A stretch of 64,000 nt of DNA. It comes from an uncultured Kiritimatiellota bacterium (GTDB taxonomy: Bacteria > Verrucomicrobiota > Kiritimatiellia > RFP12 > UBA1067). The position numbers and the translations under genes were made by a program. How positions within the stretch are numbered: the first letter of the stretch is position 1; every line of letters starts with the position of its first letter. Under the pieces are notes generated by a model. The model made no database searches, was not told where the DNA came from, and saw nothing but the letters and a program-made list of their open reading frames with translations. Positions 35,316-43,108 of the stretch are shown here, one piece after another. The stretch lies in the NCBI GenBank assembly GCA_934635385.1, contig CAKTZI010000009.1, forward strand, positions 25,793 through 89,792. The letters run 5' to 3'.

Positions 35316-36275
35316 ATGATAGAAACCATAAAAACATATTTAAGCGAGGGATTCGGTGGCCTTGCGAAATGCGAGAGCGTTTGCGCGCCCTTGACGCTTC
35401 CTCTTGTCATAGGCAAAGGCTATTGGTTTTACACTTGTGAAATGCAGAGTCAGGCGTTTGTCCTGTCGGTGGCTAAAGAGGGGACGATTCATACGCCGAA
35501 GCGCATTCAACGCGAACTGCTCGAAGTTTCCATGACTTTCGGAATGCCCGCTGTCTATGCGGCTCGATGGCTACAACCACATGATCGGGAGCGGCTTCTT
35601 GCCCTTCGTCAGCCATTTGTCGTGCCGAACAAGATGGTGTATCTGCCGTTTCTAGGTCTGATGCAGGACACGTCTCGTCGGGAAATTGTAATTAATCGAA
35701 CCGTGTTCTCTTCTGTTGCACAACTTATTGTCCTCGGTGTTCTGGAGCATCGGCTCGACAATCCGATAACGATACAGGATGCCGTCGAGCGTTTGGGGTT
35801 TTCCTCGCCGGCCATTCAGAATGCGTTTCGAGAGATTGAGCATTTTGGGTTTGCCGAACGCAGAAAAAGGATGGGATCAAGAACAGTGGAGCTTGCCTTT
35901 GGGCAGACCGGGCGAGTGCTTTGGGAGCGGGTGAGAACGCATCTTGTTTCGCCAGTTCGCAAGGTTGTTGGTCTGGCGATGCCGCCCGGAAGCGATTGTG
36001 TTGTTGCTGGTGTGGATGCGCTGGCGGCGATCGGTCGGTTGAACGAGCAACCTCCAACAGAGTTTGCAACCGCCCTTGCAGGATTTTCAAAGCGTGGGTA
36101 TGCGGTTATCGGGGCCTTGGGAGCGCCTGTGAAACTCCAGTTGTGGGCCTACAGTCCGACGAGGCTTGGCGGAAATGCGCCGGATGTCCTGTCTCTCGTC
36201 CTGTCGCTTGCGGATGAGCGAGACGACAGGGTGCAGATTGAGGTGGACAGAATCTTGGAGGAATTCAAATGGTAA
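35316..36275 (+). CDS. AbiEi-like antitoxin / winged-helix regulator
   Basis: 319 residues from ATG 35316, the first good start after the promoter; the frame is open further upstream to 35214 but that part precedes the -10 box. Central winged helix: VFSSVAQLIVLGVLEHRL, ITIQDAVERLGFSSPAIQNAFREIEHFGFAERRKRMG. The rest is an alpha/beta region ending VDRILEEFKW. It overlaps a nucleotidyltransferase-fold gene by 7 nt. This order (DNA-binding protein, then NTase) is that of AbiE-type type IV toxin-antitoxin systems. The family assignment rests on context and the HTH rather than on a diagnostic motif. Confidence 0.55.
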   Translation: MIETIKTYLSEGFGGLAKCESVCAPLTLPLVIGKGYWFYTCEMQSQAFVLSVAKEGTIHTPKRIQRELLEVSMTFGMPAVYAARWLQPHDRERLLALRQPFVVPNKMVYLPFLGLMQDTSRREIVINRTVFSSVAQLIVLGVLEHRLDNPITIQDAVERLGFSSPAIQNAFREIEHFGFAERRKRMGSRTVELAFGQTGRVLWERVRTHLVSPVRKVVGLAMPPGSDCVVAGVDALAAIGRLNEQPPTEFATALAGFSKRGYAVIGALGAPVKLQLWAYSPTRLGGNAPDVLSLVLSLADERDDRVQIEVDRILEEFKW

Positions 36276-37024
36276 TGGGACTTGATGTGTTCAAGCGGTT
36301 CTTTGCAGATTTCCGCGATTGCTATGTCCTGATCGGTGGTAGTGCGTGTGACGTGTACTTTGCCGATCTGGAGTTGTCATTTCGAGTCACGCATGACCTC
36401 GACATGATTCTTTGTGTCGAGGCATTGACTTCAGCGTTCTTCGCTCGATTTTGGGAATTTATCCGAGTGGGTGGGTATGAGAACCGCCAGAAATCTGACG
36501 GGCATCGCCAATTCTACCGCTTCACGAGGCCGACAAGGGTTGGCTATCCGGCCATGCTTGAACTGTTCTCACGCAAGGCTGACTTTCTTCCGGACACCGT
36601 TACGGGACACCTCACGCCGATTCCCGCTGGCGAGGAGGTGTCGAGTTTATCGGGAATTCTTCTTGATCAGATGTATTATGATTTTGTGATGGCAAATCGT
36701 CGCGAGATTGACGGCGTGACGATTCTGAGCCCGATTGCCCTAATTGTTCTGAAGGCGGTGGCGTGGCTTGATCTTACGAATCAGCGCGCGGCCGGTGACA
36801 GGCACGCCTACTCGAAAGACATCAGCAAGCACAAGAATGACATTGCGCGAATCGCGGCGACGCTCGGTGCGCATGATTACGGGTTGCCGAACGAGATCAA
36901 GGCGAAAATGCGAGAGTTCATGGTGCGCTACAAGGCCGAGCCTCTTGATTCGTCGGCGCTGGGTGTGGCACTCAATGCGGACGACATAAAGACTCGACTA
37001 TTCACCTGCATGGGAATCGCTTAA
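36269..37024 (+). CDS. AbiEii-like nucleotidyltransferase toxin
   Basis: 251 residues. N-terminal NTase fold: LIGGSACDVYF supplies the GGS helix and VTHDLDMIL the metal-binding DxD. LSGILLDQMYYDF and SPIALIVLKAVAWLDLTNQR follow, the latter matching the region of AbiEii/DUF6036-type proteins that packs behind the active site, with KDISKHKNDIARI. AbiEii-type toxins use a nucleotide to block growth, some by modifying tRNA. ATG 36269 has GGAGG at 36256-36260; ATG 36275 (TAATG overlap) is an alternative. With the upstream gene it makes a probable abortive-infection or toxin-antitoxin pair. Confidence 0.6.
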   Translation: MVMGLDVFKRFFADFRDCYVLIGGSACDVYFADLELSFRVTHDLDMILCVEALTSAFFARFWEFIRVGGYENRQKSDGHRQFYRFTRPTRVGYPAMLELFSRKADFLPDTVTGHLTPIPAGEEVSSLSGILLDQMYYDFVMANRREIDGVTILSPIALIVLKAVAWLDLTNQRAAGDRHAYSKDISKHKNDIARIAATLGAHDYGLPNEIKAKMREFMVRYKAEPLDSSALGVALNADDIKTRLFTCMGIA

Positions 37025-37118
37025 CCTAAAAATAGCAGTTGGAGATCACCCGGATCTTTACAATCGCACACGGAGGCATGGAGACACGGAGTTTCTTCTC
37101 TCAACTGCTTTTTTTAGG
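37025..37118. repeat. Palindromic element with T-tract after the AbiE-like pair
   Basis: cctaaaaatagcagttg (37025-37041) and caactgctttttttagg (37102-37118) are inverted repeats (16 of 17). They enclose a CTCCGTG-family array (cacacggaggcatggagac, 37067-37091). The right arm ends in seven T, so the transcript could terminate here. The same right arm, ctcaactgctttttttagg, recurs at 58761-58780. Confidence 0.65.
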
Positions 37119-37145
37119 GTAAACCATGAAAATAACAAAGACGCT

Positions 37146-37176
37146 TTGACGGGATGTCGCCAGCATTTGATATAAT
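37146..37176 (+). promoter_or_regulatory. Promoter giving a near-leaderless transcript
   Basis: TTGACG (37146-37151), a 19-nt spacer and TGATATAAT (37168-37176). The ATG of the lipoprotein is only 8 nt beyond the -10 box, about where transcription should begin. Confidence 0.6.
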
Positions 37177-37184
37177 ACGCGCAA

Positions 37185-38782
37185 ATGAAAATGAATCTGT
37201 TGATCTGTGCCGTTGCGATGGTCTGCGGATGCGGACAGGACAAGACGGCTGAATGCGTGTCGGAAACTTGCTCCTCGACCGGCAGTTCTTCTGTCGCGTG
37301 CGCCGCCGACGTCCGCTTGCCGAGAGGGCGGGTGGCGTTCGTGCGCGAACATCATGGGAGCGTCGTGCTTGAGTGTCCGGCGCCGTTAGGACTTGACGCA
37401 AGCGAATACAAGGCGTTGACGGCGTTCGCGGGCGACCTGATTTTCGCGAAGGCGAGACCTTGCACGGAATGCGCCTCGCGGGTCTTGTACTGCGATGACA
37501 ATTTCTTCAGCTTGGGCGTCTGGCGCTCGCGGAAGGACGAGCCATCGGCCCTGAAGAAGATGCGCGACTTTGGCTCGGACGGTTGCTGCCGTGACGAGTT
37601 CCTTCTCGGCGAGACGCGACTGGCCTCGTTCGCGCGGCGACTGGGGCGGCGGCTGGCCTTTGATGACGTGTTTGTGTCCGGGGCGCTTCCCGTCATCCGA
37701 ACGGCGCTTGTCGGGGAGCTGTCGCGTCTCGCGACGGATACGCCTTTCTTGCCGCCGGGGGCACGGGAGTCGTTCGAGACGGTGGACGATGCGACGTTCC
37801 GCGCGTGCCTTGAGAACTTTGCCGTGGCAGCGACGGCCATTCGCTTCATGCTGCCGACGCGGCTGATTGGCGTGGCGGAGCGTTGGCTGGACTGGTCGCT
37901 GCCGCTGGACGCATGTCGGGGAATTCTCCGTGAGGGCTTTGTTCGCCCGCACGCGTCGCGCGCGCCGCAAGGCGCCGGGACGGACGGTTTGCGTATGATC
38001 GCTTGGTGTGCACGGAGCGGCAGGCTTGTGCGGCGGGGATTGACGATTGCCTCTCCAGCGGACTGTCGATCGACATCGAATATCCGGTTGGCGGATTCCC
38101 CGCGTCGGCGAATCCGGCGGCCGTCGCGGCTTTCGTGGCAACGGTGCTGACGCGGGGCGAGTTCGCCTGCACGAATGTTGAGGCTGCCGTGTCCGCGCTG
38201 AAAGACGATTTTCGGAAAGCGTGTGCCGCGGACGAGGCCGAAGCGCGGAAGGAGGGGGCGGCGTGCGGTGGTTCGCGCTTCGATTCCTGCAAGGGACGTA
38301 TCCTGTTCATGAATGGGCAATACCTTTCCTATCGGAACGCCTACCAGCACCATTGCACCTGTGGCATGGGCGTCACGAACGGCGTGTTCGGGTTCGCCCA
38401 GAACCGTCCGCTCACGAGCGGCGATTTCCTGCGACCGTCGGCGCGCGACGCCGTGCTGCGGCTGTTGTGGCGGCAGGTCGAAAAGGACATGGATTTGACG
38501 TTTGAGTTTTCCGATTACGGGAAGAACTGTCCCAAGACGCTGGAGAAATTCTCCGTGGACGGCAAGGGCATCACGTGGCACTATGATGCCGGAGAGGTGA
38601 AGGTCGGTGGCAAGGGCCCCGCCGAGACCACGCTCACGTGGGAGCAGCTGAAGCCGTATCTCGTTTCGCCCGCTGTCGTGCCGTCAAACGGCGGGACGCC
38701 TCAGGCGCTTGTGAACTGGGAGTTGCTGAAGTTTCCGAGGCCTGTTTCGAGTCGCGATGGATCGGCGAGAACGGATGAGTGA
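37185..38782 (+). pseudogene. Frameshifted lipoprotein with DUF3298/RsiV-like C-terminus
   Basis: Two overlapping frames encode what looks like one protein of about 530 residues. The first (from ATG 37185) has a signal peptide with lipobox VCGC (Cys about 16) and reads sensibly to about REGFVRPHASRAPQG; it then becomes Arg/Ser-rich nonsense to a stop at 38150. The second (open from 37934, sensible from about FAYDRLVCTERQACAAG at 37988) continues to 38782 and ends with the DUF3298-like GKGITWHYDAGEVKVG. The change is from frame 3 to frame 2 near 37965-37990, equivalent to one missing base. It may be a true pseudogene, an assembly error or a programmed -1 shift. Paralog of the lipoprotein at 34270. 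Confidence 0.65.
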
Positions 38783-38803
38783 ACGCCGACGGTCGCACAG
38801 ATT

Positions 38804-38812
38804 TGATATAAT
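38804..38812 (+). promoter_or_regulatory. Extended -10 promoter giving a leaderless transcript
   Basis: TGATATAAT, 7 nt before the ATG at 38820. Transcription would start at or within a base or two of the A of the start codon. The spacing leaves no room for a Shine-Dalgarno. Confidence 0.6.
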
Positions 38813-38819
38813 CTTCAGC

Positions 38820-39440
38820 ATGACGACAGATGACATGACTCGGTATTGCGTGGGGACGTTCTGCTGGCGATCGAACAGGAGGCCCTCCGAGCAGATGCTG
38901 TGCGTCGGGCGAAACGAAATCGATGGCATCCCCGTCGAGGTCGTCCGCAAGCGCGTCCGTCGGATCAACCTCCGCATTTCACCAGACGGCACGTTGCGCC
39001 TTTCCCTGCCAGATCGCGGCGTGACGCTCGCGCAGGGCGAGACGTTCCTGAAGGAGAAGTGGAACTGGGCCGTGAAGGCGCGGCGCGCGGTGCTGGCGCG
39101 TCCGCCGGCGCTGATGGTGCCTGTGACAGACGCGGAGCGCGCCGCCTTGTCGGCCTTGCTGGACGAGCTCAATGCCGCTTGGGCGGCGCGGCTGGGCGAA
39201 CACGATGTCACGTGGCGGATTCGCAAGGTGAAGTCCGTCTGGGGTTGCTGTCACTGGCGCACGCGGTACATCACCTACAACGAGGCATTGGCGCACGCGC
39301 CGCGTGAGCTGGTCGAGTATGTCGTCGTCCACGAGCTGACGCATTTCGCCGTCCACGGACACGGCCCGGCGTTTTATGCGCTCATGGACGCGCGACTTCC
39401 CGGCTGGAAGGAGCTGCGCAAGCGGCTTAATGTGCTTTGA
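38820..39440 (+). CDS. YgjP-like (DUF45) metal-dependent hydrolase
   Basis: 206 residues from ATG 38820 (MTTDDMTRYCVG). Metal-binding HELTH at 171-175, with the third ligand probably in GHGPAFYALMDARLPGWKELRKRL, the usual end of the YgjP/DUF45 family. RKRVRRINLRISPDGTLRLSLP and WGCCHWRTRYITYNEALAHAP are further family segments. Related to SprT/WLM proteases; substrate unknown. The frame is open upstream to 38757, but the promoter at 38804 places the 5' end of the mRNA at the internal ATG. Confidence 0.88.
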   Translation: MTTDDMTRYCVGTFCWRSNRRPSEQMLCVGRNEIDGIPVEVVRKRVRRINLRISPDGTLRLSLPDRGVTLAQGETFLKEKWNWAVKARRAVLARPPALMVPVTDAERAALSALLDELNAAWAARLGEHDVTWRIRKVKSVWGCCHWRTRYITYNEALAHAPRELVEYVVVHELTHFAVHGHGPAFYALMDARLPGWKELRKRLNVL

Positions 39441-39781
39441 CGCCACGCTCGTCCTGTCGGCCCACGTGGTGTCGTGCGTGCTGCTGCATCGCATCGAGGG
39501 CGTTCGCGAAGGAACCGTGTTGGGCGTCTTTCTCGTTGGTTGCACTACCATCCCATAGGGGCGTAGTCGTCTGACGGAAGCCCTGATTTCATTGGCTTTC
39601 GCTCGCGTTTTCCGGATTGTCCTGTTCCAAAGTCGCGGTGGAACGCCGCCATGAGCAAGAAGTTTCTTGGTAAGAAGGCGGAGCTGCAACCGAAGCGGGG
39701 CTGTTTGTGGTATAATGCACGTCATTCGATTCGAACGTTCGAACAACGAGACTTGAAACAACGAGAAGACTTGGAGCGCTT
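39441..39781 (+). promoter_or_regulatory. Intergenic region with the fhs promoter
   Basis: No credible gene over 341 nt; the short frames there have no coding character. TGGTATAAT at 39708-39716 is an extended -10 box. It is followed by a perfect 14-bp palindrome, TTCGAACGTTCGAA (39730-39743), just after the expected transcription start, which could be an operator. The ATG of fhs is at 39782. Confidence 0.6.
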
Positions 39782-41545
39782 ATGAAACTTGACCCGACGA
39801 AGATGAAGGACTGGCAGATCGCCGAAGCGGCCGAAGCGAACCTGAGGCCCGCCGCCGATCTCGTAAAGGAACTTGGCATTCAGGACGGCGAATGGGACGC
39901 TTACGGGAAGTTCCTCGCGAAGGTGGACGTGACGAAAGTCCTGAAGCGCGTGGGCGCGGGCCGTCGCGGTAAGTACATCGACGTGACGGCGATCACGCCG
40001 ACCGCGCTCGGCGAGGGCAAGACGACGACGACCCTCGGTCTCGTCGAAGGGCTCGGTCGGCTCGGCAAGAAGGTGATCGGCTGCGTGCGCCAGCCGTCGA
40101 GCGGGCCGACCTTCAACATCAAGGGCTCCGCCGCCGGCGGCGGGCTTGCGCAGGTCGTGCCGCTCACGTCGCTCTCGCTTGGCCTCACGGGCGACATCGA
40201 CGCGGTGACGAACGCGAACAACCTCGCGATGGTCGCCCTCAACGCGCGCATGCAGCACGAGCGCAACCACGACGACGCCTGGCTGGCCGAACGCGGCCTG
40301 AAGCGCCTCGACGTCGACGAGAGCCGCATCCAGTTCCGCTGGGCGATGGACTTCTGTGCGCAGGGGCTCCGCAACATCGAGATCGGCAAGGGCGGCAAGC
40401 TCGACGGCTACACGTGCGCGTCCGGCTTTTACATCACGGTCGCTTCGGAGGTCATGGCGATTCTCGCGATGGCGTCTGACCTGAAGGACCTGCGCGAGCG
40501 CCTGTCGAAGATCATCGTCGCCTACTCGAAGGCGGGCGCGCCCGTCACGACGAAAGACCTGGAGGTCGACGGCGCGATGTGTGCGCTGCTCGTGAACGCG
40601 ATCAAGCCGACGCTGATGCAGTCGCTCGAAGGCCAGCCGATGTTCGTCCACGCGGGGCCATTCGCGAACATCGCGATCGGGCAGAACTCGGTTGTCGCCG
40701 ACCGTCTCGCCTGCGCGCTCGGCGACTACGTCGTCACGGAGAGCGGCTTCGCGTCCGACATGGGCTTCGAGAAGTTCTGGAACATCAAGTGCCGCTGTTC
40801 GGGACTGAAGCCCGACGCGGTCGTGCTGGTCGCGACGGTGCGCGCGCTGAAGGCGCACGGCGGCGCGCCGAAGGTCAAGGCGGGGCTGCCGCTTGACCCG
40901 GCCTACACGACGGAGAACCTGGCGCTCCTCGAAAAGGGGTGCGACAATCTGCTCGCGCACATCGACATCATTCGCCGCGCGGGCGTTCAGCCCGTCGTCT
41001 GCCTCAACGCCTTCTACACCGACACGCCGGCGGAGCGCGAGCTCGTCCGCAAGGTCGCGGAGCGCGCGGGCGCGGCGTTTGCCGTCTCCGACCATTGGCT
41101 CAAGGGCGGCGAAGGCGCGCTCGATCTCGCTCAGGCGGTCATCGCGGCGTGTGATGCGCCGAACGACTTTGCGTATCTCTGCGATCTCGCCGAGCCGCTG
41201 AAGGATCGCATCGAGAAGCAGGTGAAGGAGATCTACGGCGGCGACGGCGTTGACTACGAGCCGCTGGCGGCGGAAAAGCTCGCGGCGCTTCAGGCGAATC
41301 CCGAAACGGCGCACCTGCCGGTCTGCATGGCGAAGACGCAGTATTCGCTCTCGCACGACCCGAACCTGCTGGGGCGGCCGAAAGGCTGGCGCCTGCCGGT
41401 GCGGGACGTCCTTCTCTATCAGGGCGCGGGGCTGATCGTCCCTGTCGCGGGCGAGATCAAGCTCATGCCGGGCACGTCCGCCTCGCCGGCTTTCCGTCGC
41501 GTCGACGTCGATGTCGAGACGGGAAAGGTGCGCGGCCTGTTCTGA
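39782..41545 (+). CDS. fhs: Formate-tetrahydrofolate ligase
   Basis: 587 residues; makes 10-formyl-tetrahydrofolate from formate, tetrahydrofolate and ATP, feeding one-carbon metabolism and, in acetogens, the Wood-Ljungdahl pathway. P-loop GEGKTTTTLG near 77-86, RQPSSGPTFNIKGSAAGGGLAQVVP, HNxNNLAxVALNARMQHE-like and GLRNIEIGKGGKLDG segments cover the conserved core; FHS proteins are usually about 555 residues. Presence of this gene fits an anaerobic fermenter. It has its own promoter with a palindromic operator candidate. Confidence 0.95.
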   Translation: MKLDPTKMKDWQIAEAAEANLRPAADLVKELGIQDGEWDAYGKFLAKVDVTKVLKRVGAGRRGKYIDVTAITPTALGEGKTTTTLGLVEGLGRLGKKVIGCVRQPSSGPTFNIKGSAAGGGLAQVVPLTSLSLGLTGDIDAVTNANNLAMVALNARMQHERNHDDAWLAERGLKRLDVDESRIQFRWAMDFCAQGLRNIEIGKGGKLDGYTCASGFYITVASEVMAILAMASDLKDLRERLSKIIVAYSKAGAPVTTKDLEVDGAMCALLVNAIKPTLMQSLEGQPMFVHAGPFANIAIGQNSVVADRLACALGDYVVTESGFASDMGFEKFWNIKCRCSGLKPDAVVLVATVRALKAHGGAPKVKAGLPLDPAYTTENLALLEKGCDNLLAHIDIIRRAGVQPVVCLNAFYTDTPAERELVRKVAERAGAAFAVSDHWLKGGEGALDLAQAVIAACDAPNDFAYLCDLAEPLKDRIEKQVKEIYGGDGVDYEPLAAEKLAALQANPETAHLPVCMAKTQYSLSHDPNLLGRPKGWRLPVRDVLLYQGAGLIVPVAGEIKLMPGTSASPAFRRVDVDVETGKVRGLF

Positions 41546-41658
41546 CACAGGCCGTCGGCCCTGCCCAACCGCAAAAGAAAAAGTCGTTCAAGGCGTAGCA
41601 GATAAGCGAAGTTCTGTTCGATTCCCGCGTGCGCGAATTGCGCAAGGCGCGGTGAAAA

Positions 41659-41667
41659 TGCTATACT
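41659..41667 (+). promoter_or_regulatory. Extended -10 promoter upstream of the sigma factor/protease operon
   Basis: TGCTATACT, 96 nt before the ATG at 41764. AGGAAG at 41750-41755 is the likely ribosome-binding site. Confidence 0.5.
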
Positions 41668-41763
41668 ACAAGACTGTCGTCTCGGTGTGCGCGCGCATGT
41701 CGGGGCGGCGTTAGCAAAAAAGCTGCAAGGCAATCGTCTCGCGAAATGTAGGAAGTTTCAGTA

Positions 41764-42516
41764 ATGACGATACAGTTGCAGAGGACACGCATGCCCTGCG
41801 TGCCTCTCTTCGTATTTCATTACAGGCCTTTCCTACAGCCTCGCGGGAGATACGGAGAGAGGACTTTCTTTCGCATGGACAACGCGGGCTATCCTGATGA
41901 CAGGACAACGGCTGTACTTCTCATGAAGGAGGACAGGGCGGCATGGCAATTCGTCCTGTCGCGCCTCATCGACCAGGAGAAGAAGGCGAAACGTCGCAGT
42001 CAGCTGCGGGCGGAGTGGGGCGTCGACCTCTACGATCTCCTCGGCCGGCTGTACGAGGACATGGTCTTCAAGGGCAAGCTGGCCAACTACCGGGGCGAAG
42101 GCTCCCTCATCGGCTGGATGCGCCATTATCTGGACGGCTACCTCAAGCGGTCGAACCCGAACGACGGGCGCCTGGTCGACATTGACGGGGTCGCCCCCGG
42201 CACGGAGGGCGACGAGCGGACGCTGGGCGAGAAGATCGCATTCGAGCTGTCAGAGTCGCAGCGCGGCGACGCCTATTCGGGAGAAGGCCTGCCGGTGTTG
42301 CGCAACGAGAACTGGAGTCTCGTGCAGAAGTGCTTTGCGGAACTCTGGCAGAGGAACGCGGCGCAAGCGTACGTCATGCTCCTAAAACTCCGTTTCCACA
42401 TGCCTTCACTGGAAATCAAGGAACGGCTCGGCATCAGCTCGGCGGCCAACGTCGACCAGCTCTTCGCCCGTGCCGTGAAGCAGATGAAAGAACTGAAGGT
42501 GAAGAATGAATGCTGA
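41764..42516 (+). CDS. Sigma-70-family (ECF-like) sigma factor
   Basis: 250 residues from ATG 41764 (AGGAAG upstream); ATG 41875 (MDNAGYPDDRT) is a possible later start. Region 2-like segment: AAWQFVLSRLIDQEKKAKRR ... LYDLLGRLYEDMVFKGKLANYRGEGSLIGWMRHYLDGYLKR. Region 4-like helix-turn-helix: YVMLLKLRFHMPSLEIKERLGISSAANVDQLFARAVKQMKEL. It overlaps the next gene by 11 nt, forming a three-gene unit with an unknown protein and a membrane papain-like protease. Only distantly similar in sequence to the sigma factor at 20562. Confidence 0.7.
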   Translation: MTIQLQRTRMPCVPLFVFHYRPFLQPRGRYGERTFFRMDNAGYPDDRTTAVLLMKEDRAAWQFVLSRLIDQEKKAKRRSQLRAEWGVDLYDLLGRLYEDMVFKGKLANYRGEGSLIGWMRHYLDGYLKRSNPNDGRLVDIDGVAPGTEGDERTLGEKIAFELSESQRGDAYSGEGLPVLRNENWSLVQKCFAELWQRNAAQAYVMLLKLRFHMPSLEIKERLGISSAANVDQLFARAVKQMKELKVKNEC

Positions 42517-43108
42517 AGCGATTCCGCTGACGCTCGAACAGGCGACGCTCGTTCTCGTGGACGATGCGGCGCGGCGGCGTTTCGAGGACGAGGTGCTGTA
42601 TCCGGGGCCGTCGACGGTGACGGACGAGGAGGCGCGGGTCATCGACCGCTTTACCGAGGAGACGTGCCGTGCGCCCGAGACGCTGAAGCGGCGGCTGGCG
42701 GATTTCGTGGCCGCGCGTCAGGCGGACATCCTGGGGGCGGTTGACGGCTATCGGCTGGCGGCGGCTCGCCGCGATGCGCGTGCGCCCGATGCCGCAGAAA
42801 GCGCGCCGAAGGAGCCGATTCGGTTTGTCTTCGTGTCGGACGAGACGGAGAACGACCGCTTCCTGTGGCGGGCGGAGCTCGTCGTGCCGGGCGAGGCGAC
42901 GGCCGAGACGCTTCTGGACGTTTCGGTGCAACAGCGTGACGGACGGGCGGCGGAAGGGCAGTTCAAGTTGGCGGGTGTCGTCTTGCCGCTTCAGGCGGGG
43001 AAGGCCAGCCTGCCGTTCGGACTGTTCCTGATGGGCCTGAAAGACTCGAACGTCGAACTGGTTTCGCCGGGGGGACAGACCCTGAAAGGACATCTGATCT
43101 TCTTCTGA
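42506..43108 (+). CDS. Hypothetical protein between sigma factor and membrane protease
   Basis: 200 residues, no signal peptide or membrane helix. The N-terminal ~95 residues are helical (EEARVIDRFTEETCRAPETLKRRLADFVAARQADIL). The rest is beta-rich (RFVFVSDETENDRFLWRAELVVPG ... VELVSPGGQTLKGHLIFF), perhaps a small beta-sandwich. It overlaps the sigma gene by 11 nt and the protease gene by 1 nt (TGATG). An anti-sigma or adaptor role would fit the position, but nothing in the sequence proves it. Confidence 0.6.
   Translation: MNAEAIPLTLEQATLVLVDDAARRRFEDEVLYPGPSTVTDEEARVIDRFTEETCRAPETLKRRLADFVAARQADILGAVDGYRLAAARRDARAPDAAESAPKEPIRFVFVSDETENDRFLWRAELVVPGEATAETLLDVSVQQRDGRAAEGQFKLAGVVLPLQAGKASLPFGLFLMGLKDSNVELVSPGGQTLKGHLIFF

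Noticed and set aside
38757..38819. Upstream extension of the YgjP-like gene
   Set aside because: The extended -10 box at 38804-38812 lies inside it, so it would not be transcribed from this promoter.
39376..39558. 60-codon frame between the YgjP-like gene and fhs
   Set aside because: Overlaps the YgjP-like gene end, no start signal, no family.
39722..41548. Long - strand open frame opposite fhs
   Set aside because: Arg/His/Val-rich shadow of a highly conserved enzyme gene.
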